The notes beneath the pieces are model-generated. The model saw only the letters and a list, made by a program, of their open reading frames with translations, did no database searches and had not been told where the DNA came from. A DNA stretch of 40,198 bases from Marinilabiliales bacterium (GTDB taxonomy: Bacteria; Bacteroidota; Bacteroidia; Bacteroidales; DTU049): the NCBI GenBank assembly GCA_002869435.1, contig PKSX01000067.1:1-40198 (forward strand), given 5' to 3'. Positions 17,579 to 25,320 of this stretch are shown piece by piece. How positions within the stretch are numbered: position 1 is the stretch's first letter; the number at the start of each line of letters is the position of its first letter. A program made the position numbers and the translations under genes.

Positions 17579-18088
17579 ATGAAAAAAATAGGACTTTTTT
17601 ACAGCTTTCAAACCACTCGTACTGCTGAAATTGCAGAAAAGATTTCAATTGGAATTGGTGAAGATATCATCGATAAAATAGATGTAATGGAAACTGATTT
17701 CGGTGCATTCGAAAACTACAATCTTTTAATTTTCGGCATTCCAACATGGTTTGACGGAGAGTTACCCGGTTATTGGGATGAACTTCTGCCTGGTATGGAA
17801 TCACTGAAATGGAAAGATCGAAAAATTGCATTGTTTGGTCTTGGGGATCAACGTCAGTATCCTGCCAATTTTGGAGATGCTGTTGGAATTATGGCTGAAT
17901 TTCTTGAGCAGTTTCAGGCTGAGATTTCCGGATACACTTCAGTGGAAGGGTATACATTCTTGAAATCGGAAGCTCAAAGAGATGATAAATTCACCGGTCT
18001 TTTACTCGATGAGGATAATCAGCAGGGGCTAACAGATCAAAGAGTAAAAGATTGGGTCGTTCAACTGAAAGATGAATGGAAATTGTAA
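17579..18088 (+). CDS. flavodoxin with atypical phosphate-binding loop
   Basis: A 169-residue long-chain flavodoxin, expected to carry FMN and move electrons at low potential. Family landmarks are IGLFYSFQ at the N terminus, the FMN-stacking Trp region PTWFDGELPGYWDELL, then FGLGDQRQYPANFGDAVGIM with the second aromatic Tyr, and the long-chain insertion GYTFLKSEAQRDDKFTGLLLDEDNQ. The phosphate loop normally reads T/S-x-T-G-x-T; here it is F-Q-T-T-R-T, with the glycine replaced by threonine. FMN binding may therefore be altered. It sits two bases after the 2-oxoacid dehydrogenase E1 gene and should be co-transcribed, which could link it to a 2-oxoacid-driven electron path. Confidence 0.88.
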   Translation: MKKIGLFYSFQTTRTAEIAEKISIGIGEDIIDKIDVMETDFGAFENYNLLIFGIPTWFDGELPGYWDELLPGMESLKWKDRKIALFGLGDQRQYPANFGDAVGIMAEFLEQFQAEISGYTSVEGYTFLKSEAQRDDKFTGLLLDEDNQQGLTDQRVKDWVVQLKDEWKL

Positions 18089-18187
18089 TACATGTTGTAA
18101 ATCATTGAATTGTATTGCAATGGATTGATTTTTAAATAAAAAATCATATTTAAGGTATATTTTTGGGCATTTGTCCCTGTAAAAAAG

Positions 18188-18195
18188 TATCTTTG
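18188..18195 (+). promoter_or_regulatory. Bacteroidota promoter (TTTG-N22-TATCTTTG)
   Basis: The -7 box at 18188-18195 lies 14 bases before the transketolase ATG at 18210. TTTG at 18162-18165 is a possible -33 element. Confidence 0.5.
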
Positions 18196-18209
18196 ACCTA
18201 AAAAAATTA

Positions 18210-19055
18210 ATGTCAGATTTGAATGAGTTAAAGCGTATCGCTGCTCAGGTACGCAGAGATATTGTGAGGATGGTACATGCTGTTGCTTCAGGTCATCCGG
18301 GTGGTTCACTGGGTTGTGCTGATTTTTTGGTGGCACTTTATTTCGATGTAATGAATCACAATCCATCAGCTTTTACGATGGATGCTAAAAATGAAGATGT
18401 TTTTTTTCTATCCAACGGACATATTAGTCCTGCATGGTATAGTGTTTTGTCCAGATCAGGATATTTCCCGGTATCTGAACTTGCCACATTCAGAAAGCTG
18501 AATACACGTCTGCAGGGTCACCCAACAACTGCAGAACATTTGCCGGGAGTTCGTATTGCTTCAGGGTCACTTGGCCAGGGTCTGTCAGTTGCCGTGGGTA
18601 TGGCTGAGGCTAAAAAACTAACCGGTGATAAGGGACTAATTTATACACTCCATGGAGATGGAGAGCTTCAGGAAGGGCAGATATGGGAAGCAGCAATGTA
18701 TGCTGCTGCAAATAATATTGACAATATAATCTCCGTTGTAGACTATAACCGAAAGCAAATTGACGGCCCAACTGACGAAGTTCTTTCTTTGGGTGACCTG
18801 GTTGCCAAATGGGAAGCTTTTGGCTGGAAAGTACTGCAAACAGATGGCAATGATATGGCACAGCTTTTGAGTATTCTTGAAAAGGCAAAGGCTGAAACCT
18901 CTCATTCAAAGCCTGTTATGATAGTCATGACAACCATTATGGGTAAAGGAGTGTCTTTTATGGAAGATGATCATAAATGGCATGGGTCTCCCCCAAATGA
19001 CGAACAGCTTGCTCAGGCTCTGAAAGAGTTGGAAGAAACGCTGGGAGATTATTAA
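18210..19055 (+). CDS. transketolase, N-terminal subunit
   Basis: A 281-residue protein equal to the TPP-binding half of a split transketolase, which moves two-carbon ketol units between sugar phosphates in the pentose phosphate pathway. Motifs are ASGHPGGSLGCADFL (27-41), GSLGQGLSVAVGMA, the TPP signature GDGELQEG followed by N in VVDYNRKQ, and MGKGVSFMED near the end. It lacks the pyrimidine-binding and C-terminal domains, which are encoded at 20464. Such a split is usual, but the two halves are normally adjacent; here a secreted VWA gene lies between them, starting two bases after this stop. The upstream promoter makes this the first gene of the unit. Confidence 0.93.
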   Translation: MSDLNELKRIAAQVRRDIVRMVHAVASGHPGGSLGCADFLVALYFDVMNHNPSAFTMDAKNEDVFFLSNGHISPAWYSVLSRSGYFPVSELATFRKLNTRLQGHPTTAEHLPGVRIASGSLGQGLSVAVGMAEAKKLTGDKGLIYTLHGDGELQEGQIWEAAMYAAANNIDNIISVVDYNRKQIDGPTDEVLSLGDLVAKWEAFGWKVLQTDGNDMAQLLSILEKAKAETSHSKPVMIVMTTIMGKGVSFMEDDHKWHGSPPNDEQLAQALKELEETLGDY

Positions 19056-19057
19056 TT

Positions 19058-20449
19058 ATGAAACGAATTTCTTTTTTACTGTTATTGTTTTTTCTGCTGG
19101 GTTTTAATTCAGTAGCGCAGGTTGTAGATGAAGAACCAGAAGAGAAAGTTTATAAAACAAGGATTCTCTTCCTGTTCGATGCCAGTCAGAGTATGTATGG
19201 GCGTTGGCAAAGCGACATGAAAATTACTATTGCACGTAAAATAATGGCAGACCTGCTAGACAGTTTAAAAGGAACCCCTAATCTGGAACTTGCACTTAGG
19301 TGCTACGGTCATACAAAAGACTATCCTCCTCAGGATTGTGATGATACCAGACTTGAAGTGCCTTTTGGACCTGATAATTTTGAAAAAATTAAGCATAAGC
19401 TAAAAACCATTGTACCGAGAGGTACTACCCCAATTGCGTATTCACTTGAAAAGACAGGAGGTGATTTTCCACCCTGTGATGATTGCAGAAACATTGTGAT
19501 TCTTATTACCGATGGTATTGAGGAATGTGATGGTGACCCTTGTGCAGTTTCTTTGGCACTGCAGAAGCGGGGAATAATTCTTAAACCTTTTGTAATTGGT
19601 ATCGGAAAGAGTTTTCGTGAGCAATTTGAATGTGTAGGGACCTATTTTGATGCTACTACTGAGAAAGAATTCAGAAATGCTCTTAATGTGGTTATTAGTC
19701 AGGCATTGAACTCTACAACATGTCAGGTAAACCTTCTGGATATTGACGGCCTGCCTACTGAGACCAATGTAAATATGACATTCTACGATAATCTGAGTGG
19801 GCTTCCAAAGTACAATTTCATTCACACAATGAATGATCGTGGTTTACCAGATACACTTGTTATAGATCCATTACTAATTTACAATATTCACATTCATACC
19901 ATACCGCCGGTTTTCATTGATTCATTGAAACTTGCACCTGGAAGACATGTAACTGTTGCTGCTGATGCGCCGCAGGGGCATCTTCAGGTGAAGTTCGGAA
20001 ATAGTGTTCGCCAAACCAAATGTCCGATTGCATGTATTGTCAGGCAGCATGGCAAAATGGAGACTCTTAATATACAATACTTTGGAGACAAGGTGAAGTA
20101 TATTGTGGGTTCATATGACCTTGAATTGCTAACTTTACCTAGGACGATCGTTGAGGATGTTAAGATCGATCAAAGTACAACAACAACAGTTGAAATTCCC
20201 ACCCCCGGTACTGTTATAATCAGAGTTCCTGGCTCAGGATACGGCAGTCTGTTTGTTAAAAGAGATAATAAACTTGAGTGGTTTGTAAATCTGGTGGGTA
20301 GCGGACAGCAGGAAACATATTTGTTACAACCGGGTGATTATGTAGCTGTATTCCGATCTAAATTTCAGAATCGTTCTATGTTCACCATGGAAGAGTCTTT
20401 TACTGTTACTTCCGGTACAATTACACGTGTTAACTTATCAAGATATTAA
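19058..20449 (+). CDS. secreted von Willebrand A domain protein between the transketolase halves
   Basis: A 463-residue exported protein with a signal peptide ([21 protein letters not shown]). The VWA domain spans about 33-225, with a full MIDAS DASQS (D41, S43, S45), the threonine in [10 protein letters not shown] and the ITDGIEEC aspartate. Paired cysteines occur in ECDGDPC and CDDC. The C-terminal 230 residues are beta-rich ([48 protein letters not shown]), perhaps two Ig- or carboxypeptidase-regulatory-like domains. It has no clear T9SS sorting domain, so it is likely periplasmic. It is separated by two bases from the upstream half and by 14 from the downstream half of transketolase, implying one transcript. 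Its function is unknown. Confidence 0.87.
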   Translation: MKRISFLLLLFFLLGFNSVAQVVDEEPEEKVYKTRILFLFDASQSMYGRWQSDMKITIARKIMADLLDSLKGTPNLELALRCYGHTKDYPPQDCDDTRLEVPFGPDNFEKIKHKLKTIVPRGTTPIAYSLEKTGGDFPPCDDCRNIVILITDGIEECDGDPCAVSLALQKRGIILKPFVIGIGKSFREQFECVGTYFDATTEKEFRNALNVVISQALNSTTCQVNLLDIDGLPTETNVNMTFYDNLSGLPKYNFIHTMNDRGLPDTLVIDPLLIYNIHIHTIPPVFIDSLKLAPGRHVTVAADAPQGHLQVKFGNSVRQTKCPIACIVRQHGKMETLNIQYFGDKVKYIVGSYDLELLTLPRTIVEDVKIDQSTTTTVEIPTPGTVIIRVPGSGYGSLFVKRDNKLEWFVNLVGSGQQETYLLQPGDYVAVFRSKFQNRSMFTMEESFTVTSGTITRVNLSRY

Positions 20450-20463
20450 ACCCAAAAAACTAT

Positions 20464-21417
20464 ATGAAACAATTTGAAGTTCGTCAGAAAAAGGATACCC
20501 GCTCGGGATTTGGCGATGCCCTTTTTGAACTGGGAAGAGAAAATGAGAAAGTTGTTGGTCTTTGTGCTGATCTGACTGGATCACTTAAAATGGGAGCTTT
20601 CAAAAAGGAGTTTCCTGATCGGTTCTTTCAAACTGGCATTGCTGAAGCGAATATGATTGGAATGGCTGCAGGTATGGCTACCGCAGGATTAATACCGTTT
20701 ACCGGAACATTTGCAAACTTCTCAACCGGAAGAGTTTATGATCAGATAAGACAAAGTGTAGCTTACTCAGATAAAAATGTTAAGATCTGTGCTTCTCATT
20801 CAGGGCTTACTTTGGGTGAAGATGGAGCTACTCATCAGATACTTGAGGATATTGCGATGATGAGGGCAATGCCAAACATGACAGTGATAAATACCTGCGA
20901 TTATACCCAAACATTTCTGGCAACGAAAGCAATTGCTGATTTTAGTGGGCCAGTTTATCTTCGTTTTGGGAGACCATCGGTACCTGATTTTTCTCCAAAT
21001 GAATTTGAAATAGGCAAAGGAATCTTACTTAGTGAAGGTGCTGATGTTGCAATTATTGCAACAGGTCATATGGTTTGGGAAGCTTTAAAGGCAGCTGAGC
21101 AGCTTGAACAGCAGGGATATACTGCAGACGTAATTAATATTCATACTATCAAACCTATCGATGAAGATATTGTTCTGAACAGTGCTGCAAAATGTGGTTG
21201 CGTGGTAACGGCAGAAGAGCACGTTTTGAACGGGGGACTGGGTGAAGCAGTAGCGTCTGTTTTGTCGCGAAATAAACCGGTTCCGGTAGAAATGATAGGG
21301 GTTAATGATAGTTTCGGAGAAAGTGGTAAGCCAATGGAACTTCTCGAAAAATACGGATTAAGTGCTGCAGATATCCTGAAGGCAACATTAAAGGCTATTG
21401 AACGTAGAAAGGCCTAA
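20464..21417 (+). CDS. transketolase, C-terminal subunit
   Basis: A 317-residue protein with the pyrimidine-binding and C-terminal domains of transketolase. It has [12 protein letters not shown] near the start, the catalytic glutamate region [18 protein letters not shown] (residues 57-74), [15 protein letters not shown], and the C-terminal stretch [14 protein letters not shown] then [13 protein letters not shown]. It should assemble with the N-terminal subunit encoded at 18210 into an active alpha2-beta2 enzyme. The sequence also resembles the second half of 1-deoxyxylulose-5-phosphate synthase, but the partner gene identifies it as transketolase. The next gene, a sigma factor, starts 17 bases later, so read-through into it is possible. 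Confidence 0.93.
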   Translation: MKQFEVRQKKDTRSGFGDALFELGRENEKVVGLCADLTGSLKMGAFKKEFPDRFFQTGIAEANMIGMAAGMATAGLIPFTGTFANFSTGRVYDQIRQSVAYSDKNVKICASHSGLTLGEDGATHQILEDIAMMRAMPNMTVINTCDYTQTFLATKAIADFSGPVYLRFGRPSVPDFSPNEFEIGKGILLSEGADVAIIATGHMVWEALKAAEQLEQQGYTADVINIHTIKPIDEDIVLNSAAKCGCVVTAEEHVLNGGLGEAVASVLSRNKPVPVEMIGVNDSFGESGKPMELLEKYGLSAADILKATLKAIERRKA

Positions 21418-21434
21418 TATTTAATGTGTTTTAC

Positions 21435-21983
21435 ATGCCGAAGCATACTGATGAAGAAATATTATCCAGAATAAAAAACAAAAAGACAGCCGATCAGGGT
21501 TTTGCCTTACTGATGGAAAAATATCAGGAGCAGACTTATTGGCAGATCAGAAGGATATTGATTGATCATGATGATGCAAATGATGTAATGCAGAATACTT
21601 TCATTAAAGTATGGAAGAACATCTCTAAGTTTCGCTCAGACTCGAAACTATACACATGGATATATAGAATCGCAACCAACGAAGCTATTTCTTTTATTAA
21701 GTCCAATAAAAGTAAATACTATGTCTCACTGGATGAAATGAATGAGGATTTTGGGGAACAACTGGAGGCCGACGTACAATTTAAAGGTACAACGATCCAA
21801 AGAAAATTGCAAAAAGCCATTGCTACTTTACCAAACCGACAGAAAATGGTGTTTAATATGAGGTATTTTGATGCCATGAGTTATCAGGATATTGCCGACG
21901 TAATCGGTGTCAGCATCGGGACTTTGAAGGCATCTTACCATATTGCTGCAAAAAAAATTGAAAAATTTTTAACTGAAGATTAA
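21435..21983 (+). CDS. ECF-type RNA polymerase sigma factor
   Basis: A 182-residue sigma-70 family factor with region 2 (about 25-95: DANDVMQNTFIKVWKNISKF, TWIYRIATNEAI) and region 4 (about 120-175: LQKAIATLPNRQKMVFNMRYFDAMSYQDIADVIGVSIGTLK). No region 3 is present, which places it in the extracytoplasmic-function group. I start it at the ATG at 21435; a GTG at 21426 is in frame but less likely. It is followed 37 bases later by a one-pass membrane protein with an anti-sigma-like layout, so the pair probably forms a regulatory unit. I see no clear -7 box directly upstream, so it may be expressed partly by read-through from the transketolase operon. Confidence 0.92.
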   Translation: MPKHTDEEILSRIKNKKTADQGFALLMEKYQEQTYWQIRRILIDHDDANDVMQNTFIKVWKNISKFRSDSKLYTWIYRIATNEAISFIKSNKSKYYVSLDEMNEDFGEQLEADVQFKGTTIQRKLQKAIATLPNRQKMVFNMRYFDAMSYQDIADVIGVSIGTLKASYHIAAKKIEKFLTED

Positions 21984-22020
21984 ACGTATTTAGATTTAAC
22001 AAGTCAAAGAACTATAACGA

Positions 22021-23304
22021 ATGAAGCTGTTTGGCAAACATATCATTTCACCTGATGACCCGGTTTCTCCCCTGATTGACAAGGCTGCAGGAGAAAACCC
22101 TTTTTCCGTTCCGGAAAATTACTTTGAGAATTTTCAAAAGGATATAATCGGAAAGGTTAAGCATATCCCTCAGTCACCAAAATTTAATATCTATCGCTGG
22201 GTTGCATTTACATTTGTTGCTGCTCTTATTACTTTTGTAAGTCTTTACATTATTAACGAATATACACAAAGTGATTCTGAAAATCTTGTGTATAAACATG
22301 AATTGGTATTCAATGATTCAAATCAAGAGGTATATCTTGAAACTGATGATGTACAGAAAACCATCTTTATTCATGTTAACCCAAATATGAGCAAAGAAGA
22401 GCTTGAAAGATTGCTTATCCTTTTTGGCAATAATGAATTGGCAAGAGAAAATGCAAAAACTCAATATACGGCATTGAACTGTGATAAGATAGTTCCTGAC
22501 AACAATGGTGATGAAGATATTGAAGAAGATATTGAAACAGACAACAACACATACTCTCATTTCAGAGCACTGAGTTACAACACCGGAACCTATGCAGAGG
22601 TCTTTGAAATGGTTTCAGCCGAAGGTAGTCTTTTGAGCTGGCCTGAAGACATCTGTGTAGAGCGTCCGATTATGCTGAATGCATATCTGGGTGAAGATTT
22701 TGACTATAAATGGTCAACCGGTGATGAAACAGAGAGTATCCGTGTGAAAGAAACAGGAATATTCAGCGTTACTGTTACCGCTCAGGACAATCCAAAAGAA
22801 ATGGTAAGTAAGTCAATTCTTGTTCGATATATCCCTGTACCGGTATTGAATAATGAGTATTACTTCAACGCATGTGTAGGGGAAACTGTTCAGATTGATG
22901 TGAAGCAGGGCATTGATGCTTATAAATATAATTGGCAAGGTGTGAATAGTACTAAACCAATGGCTAGTATCAATCAGCCCGGAAAATACAAAGTTGAGAT
23001 ACAGGGTTGCCGTACATATCTCGATTCATTTATCGTGATATATCAGCATTGTGATCTGAGTATCCCTGCAATCATAAGTCCGAATAATGATGGATTCAAC
23101 GATGCATTTGTGGTTGATAACCTGGTAAACTATCCGGGCACATCAATCGAGATATATAACAGTCAGAAAGAACTGGTGTTTCAAAGTGAAGATTATCAGA
23201 ATGACTGGAATGCCGATGGTTTACCGGATGGACCTTATTATTACCTGTTGAAATTTGCGGACGGAATTTCACAGGAAGGAATTGTGAACGTCCGACGTAA
23301 TTAA
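22021..23304 (+). CDS. one-pass membrane protein, anti-sigma-like N terminus and T9SS type B sorting domain
   Basis: A 427-residue protein. Residues 1-57 are cytoplasmic-looking and contain NPFSVPENYFENFQKDI, a pattern common in Bacteroidota proteins encoded after ECF sigma genes. One membrane segment follows (about 58-78, WVAFTFVAALITFVSLYII). The outer part has a polar linker with an acidic run (NNGDEDIEEDIETDNN, about 161-176), then two Ig-like domains (about 200-270 and 275-342), each with paired cysteines. The end (345-427) is a type B T9SS (gliding-associated, CHU_C) domain: PAIISPNNDGFNDAF, then IEIYNSQKELVF, then GPYYYLLKF and VRRN. Such domains normally sit on proteins released through T9SS, not on a membrane-anchored partner of a sigma factor. 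Regulation of the sigma factor is inferred from layout. Confidence 0.85.
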   Translation: MKLFGKHIISPDDPVSPLIDKAAGENPFSVPENYFENFQKDIIGKVKHIPQSPKFNIYRWVAFTFVAALITFVSLYIINEYTQSDSENLVYKHELVFNDSNQEVYLETDDVQKTIFIHVNPNMSKEELERLLILFGNNELARENAKTQYTALNCDKIVPDNNGDEDIEEDIETDNNTYSHFRALSYNTGTYAEVFEMVSAEGSLLSWPEDICVERPIMLNAYLGEDFDYKWSTGDETESIRVKETGIFSVTVTAQDNPKEMVSKSILVRYIPVPVLNNEYYFNACVGETVQIDVKQGIDAYKYNWQGVNSTKPMASINQPGKYKVEIQGCRTYLDSFIVIYQHCDLSIPAIISPNNDGFNDAFVVDNLVNYPGTSIEIYNSQKELVFQSEDYQNDWNADGLPDGPYYYLLKFADGISQEGIVNVRRN

Positions 23305-23356
23305 CGAACCTGTTTTACCCAAAATACCCTTTGCTTTCAGGTTACTTTAGCAGAAG

Positions 23357-23382
23357 CCGGGACTTAGATCCCGGTTTTTTTT
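23357..23382 (+). terminator. intrinsic terminator after the anti-sigma-like gene
   Basis: CCGGGA (23357-23362) pairs with TCCCGG (23369-23374) across a six-base loop, followed by an eight-T run. It ends just before the convergent sugar transferase gene. Confidence 0.88.
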
Positions 23383-23986
23383 ATTTTATTCGGATACCAA
23401 TTAATTTCAAAAAAGTCTTCAATAAAATACCCATATCTGTCACCACATTCATTTTTCTGATATACTCAAGGTTGAGTTTCAGCTTATCAGGCATTACCTT
23501 TTCTATATATGCTTTTTCAGGATCATCGTATTGAGCCAGTATAGTGTTTTCATCAAAATACCGAATAGATGCGTAGTCGGTTAAACCCGGTCTGATGCTT
23601 AAAATAAGTCTTTGTTCTTCGGAATAAAGTTCAACATATTTCTTCACTTCAGGTCTTGGTCCCACAAAACTCATATCTCCTGCAAAAATGTTAAGGAATT
23701 GTGGGAGCTCATCCATCTTTGATCTTCTTAAGAAATAGCCAATTCGGGTAATTCTTGGATCTTTTTTCCCTACGGTTAGCAAACCTTTGCGATCTGAATT
23801 CTTATACATGGTTCTGAATTTCAGAATACCAAAACTCTTCCCGTTTCTACCTACTCTTTCTTGCCTGTAGAATGCACTACCTTTCGAAGTAATGATAATT
23901 AGAAACGCAATGATGATGCCCGGCACAAATAGAATTAAAATAGCCAGCAGGCTGAAAATGATGTCGAAAAATCTTTTTGCCATCAT
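23381..23986 (-). CDS. priming sugar-phosphate transferase (monotopic PGT, WcaJ/PglC type)
   Basis: A 201-residue bacterial sugar transferase that starts a glycan by moving a sugar phosphate from a UDP-sugar to undecaprenyl phosphate. It has the re-entrant N-terminal hydrophobic helix (RFFDIIFSLLAILILFVPGIII) and the core motifs FYRQERVGRNGKSFGILKFRTM, RRSKMDELPQFLNIFAGDMSFVGPRPE and IRPGLTDYASI. It lacks the extra membrane segments of the long WbaP/WcaJ type, so it is the short PglC-like form. Its start overlaps the DegT aminotransferase stop (ATGA at 23983-23986), so the two are translated together. Sugar and glycan are unknown; no other polysaccharide genes are adjacent. Confidence 0.93.
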   Translation of the reverse strand: MMAKRFFDIIFSLLAILILFVPGIIIAFLIIITSKGSAFYRQERVGRNGKSFGILKFRTMYKNSDRKGLLTVGKKDPRITRIGYFLRRSKMDELPQFLNIFAGDMSFVGPRPEVKKYVELYSEEQRLILSIRPGLTDYASIRYFDENTILAQYDDPEKAYIEKVMPDKLKLNLEYIRKMNVVTDMGILLKTFLKLIGIRIK

Positions 23987-25197
23987 TCGCAGTGTTTTTG
24001 GATGGCACTGAGCACTGTGCTTGCAACAATGTCAATATTCTCATCAGTCAAGTCGTAATAAACGGGCAGTGAGATTTCGCGGGAGTAATTATCATATGCA
24101 ACCGGAAAGTCTTTGATCTTATATCCAAGATTTTTGTAAAATGTCATCATGGGTAATGGTGTGAAATGAACATTGACAGCTACTTCATTTTTGTATATTT
24201 CCTCAATGATTAAATCCCTTTTTACTTCATTAATGCCATTTATCCTTAGTAAGTAAACATGATAAGATGATGTTCTGGATTCATCCTTATATAAGGGTAA
24301 CTGAAGATGCTTACATGGTGATAGAAGTTCTGAATAGCGATCGAAAATGAAACTTCTTCTTCTCAGCATATCATTTTCGTATCGCTCCAGTTCTACCAGT
24401 CCGATAGCAGCCATAATATCTGTCATGTTATACTTGTATCCGGCTTCTACAATATCGTAACGCCAGTTTCCAATCTTCATTTTAGACAAAGCATCTTTGT
24501 TTTGACCATGAAGCGCTTTAATGTTGAGCTTCTGATACTCTTCTTCAGGATCAAAATCAGAAGGTAATTTCAAACAAATTGCACCACCTTCAGCCGTTGT
24601 AAGGTTTTTTACGGCATGAAATGAGAATACAGTAATGTCGGTAAGTATGCCACATCTTTGCCCTTTATATATTCCACCAATACTGTGAGCGGCATCAGAA
24701 AGTACCAAAATCCGACCAAGCTTTTTTTGTGTATCGTTTGTTGGTTGAAACTTTGAACAAATCTCACTGGATTTCACAAGTTCATTTATTGCATCGTAGT
24801 CACAAGGCATTCCACCGATATCGACCGGAATAATTACTTTGGTATTACTTGTAATAGCAGCTCTGATTTTTTCGATACTGATATTAAAGTCATCGGAATT
24901 ACTGTCTACAAAAACAACCTTAGCACCACAGTGTACAACTACATTAGCACTTGCTGCATATGTGTATGCCGGCACTATCACTTCGTCTCCTTCTTTTACA
25001 CCAAACCATCGCAACATAAGTTCCAATCCGGCACTTGCACTGCTAACACATAAAGTTTTATCTGCACCGGTATATTCTGTAAGCTTTTGTTCAAACTCTC
25101 GCGTTTTTGGCCCGGTTGTTATCCATCCTGAGCGTAAAACTTCAGATACAGCTTCAATGGTTTTTTCGTCTGTTCGGGGTGGTGAAAATGGAATCAT
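23983..25197 (-). CDS. DegT/DnrJ/EryC1-family nucleotide-sugar aminotransferase
   Basis: A 404-residue PLP enzyme that aminates a keto-sugar nucleotide, usually UDP-linked, using glutamate. Motifs are GWITTGPKTREFEQKL (24-39), the cofactor-binding SSASAGLEL (52-60), PAYTYAASAN (76-85), LSDAAHS (166-172) and the internal-aldimine lysine K197 in FSFHAVKNLTTAEGG. The length is slightly above the usual 370-390, with a short insertion around SSEICSKFQPTNDTQKKL (about 143-160). With the priming transferase it forms a two-gene operon likely to make and mount an amino sugar on a lipid carrier. PorR, the DegT aminotransferase needed for A-LPS in Porphyromonas, is a possible functional relative. Confidence 0.92.
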   Translation of the reverse strand: MIPFSPPRTDEKTIEAVSEVLRSGWITTGPKTREFEQKLTEYTGADKTLCVSSASAGLELMLRWFGVKEGDEVIVPAYTYAASANVVVHCGAKVVFVDSNSDDFNISIEKIRAAITSNTKVIIPVDIGGMPCDYDAINELVKSSEICSKFQPTNDTQKKLGRILVLSDAAHSIGGIYKGQRCGILTDITVFSFHAVKNLTTAEGGAICLKLPSDFDPEEEYQKLNIKALHGQNKDALSKMKIGNWRYDIVEAGYKYNMTDIMAAIGLVELERYENDMLRRRSFIFDRYSELLSPCKHLQLPLYKDESRTSSYHVYLLRINGINEVKRDLIIEEIYKNEVAVNVHFTPLPMMTFYKNLGYKIKDFPVAYDNYSREISLPVYYDLTDENIDIVASTVLSAIQKHCE

Positions 25198-25266
25198 CTA
25201 TCAGTAAATAGCGAATATTTGTAATGACAAAGATTGCAATTTTTTCCGACATTGAACCAGCGGAAA

Positions 25267-25297
25267 TAAAAAAAAGCCATCCAACCGGATGGCTTCT
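25267..25297 (-). terminator. intrinsic terminator of dnaK
   Basis: AAGCCATCC (25274-25282) pairs perfectly with GGATGGCTT (25287-25295) around a four-base loop. On the minus strand a run of T follows. Confidence 0.9.
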
Positions 25298-25320
25298 TCC
25301 TTATGAAAAACTAATTGCGC

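Noticed and set aside
18126..18145. AT-rich hairpin GATTTTT / AAAAATC after the flavodoxin gene as a terminator
   Set aside because: The stem is only A-T pairs apart from one G-C pair and there is no T tract after it, so it is too weak to call.
20464..21417. 1-deoxyxylulose-5-phosphate synthase fragment
   Set aside because: The neighbouring N-terminal subunit has the transketolase pattern, and the two together make a split transketolase.
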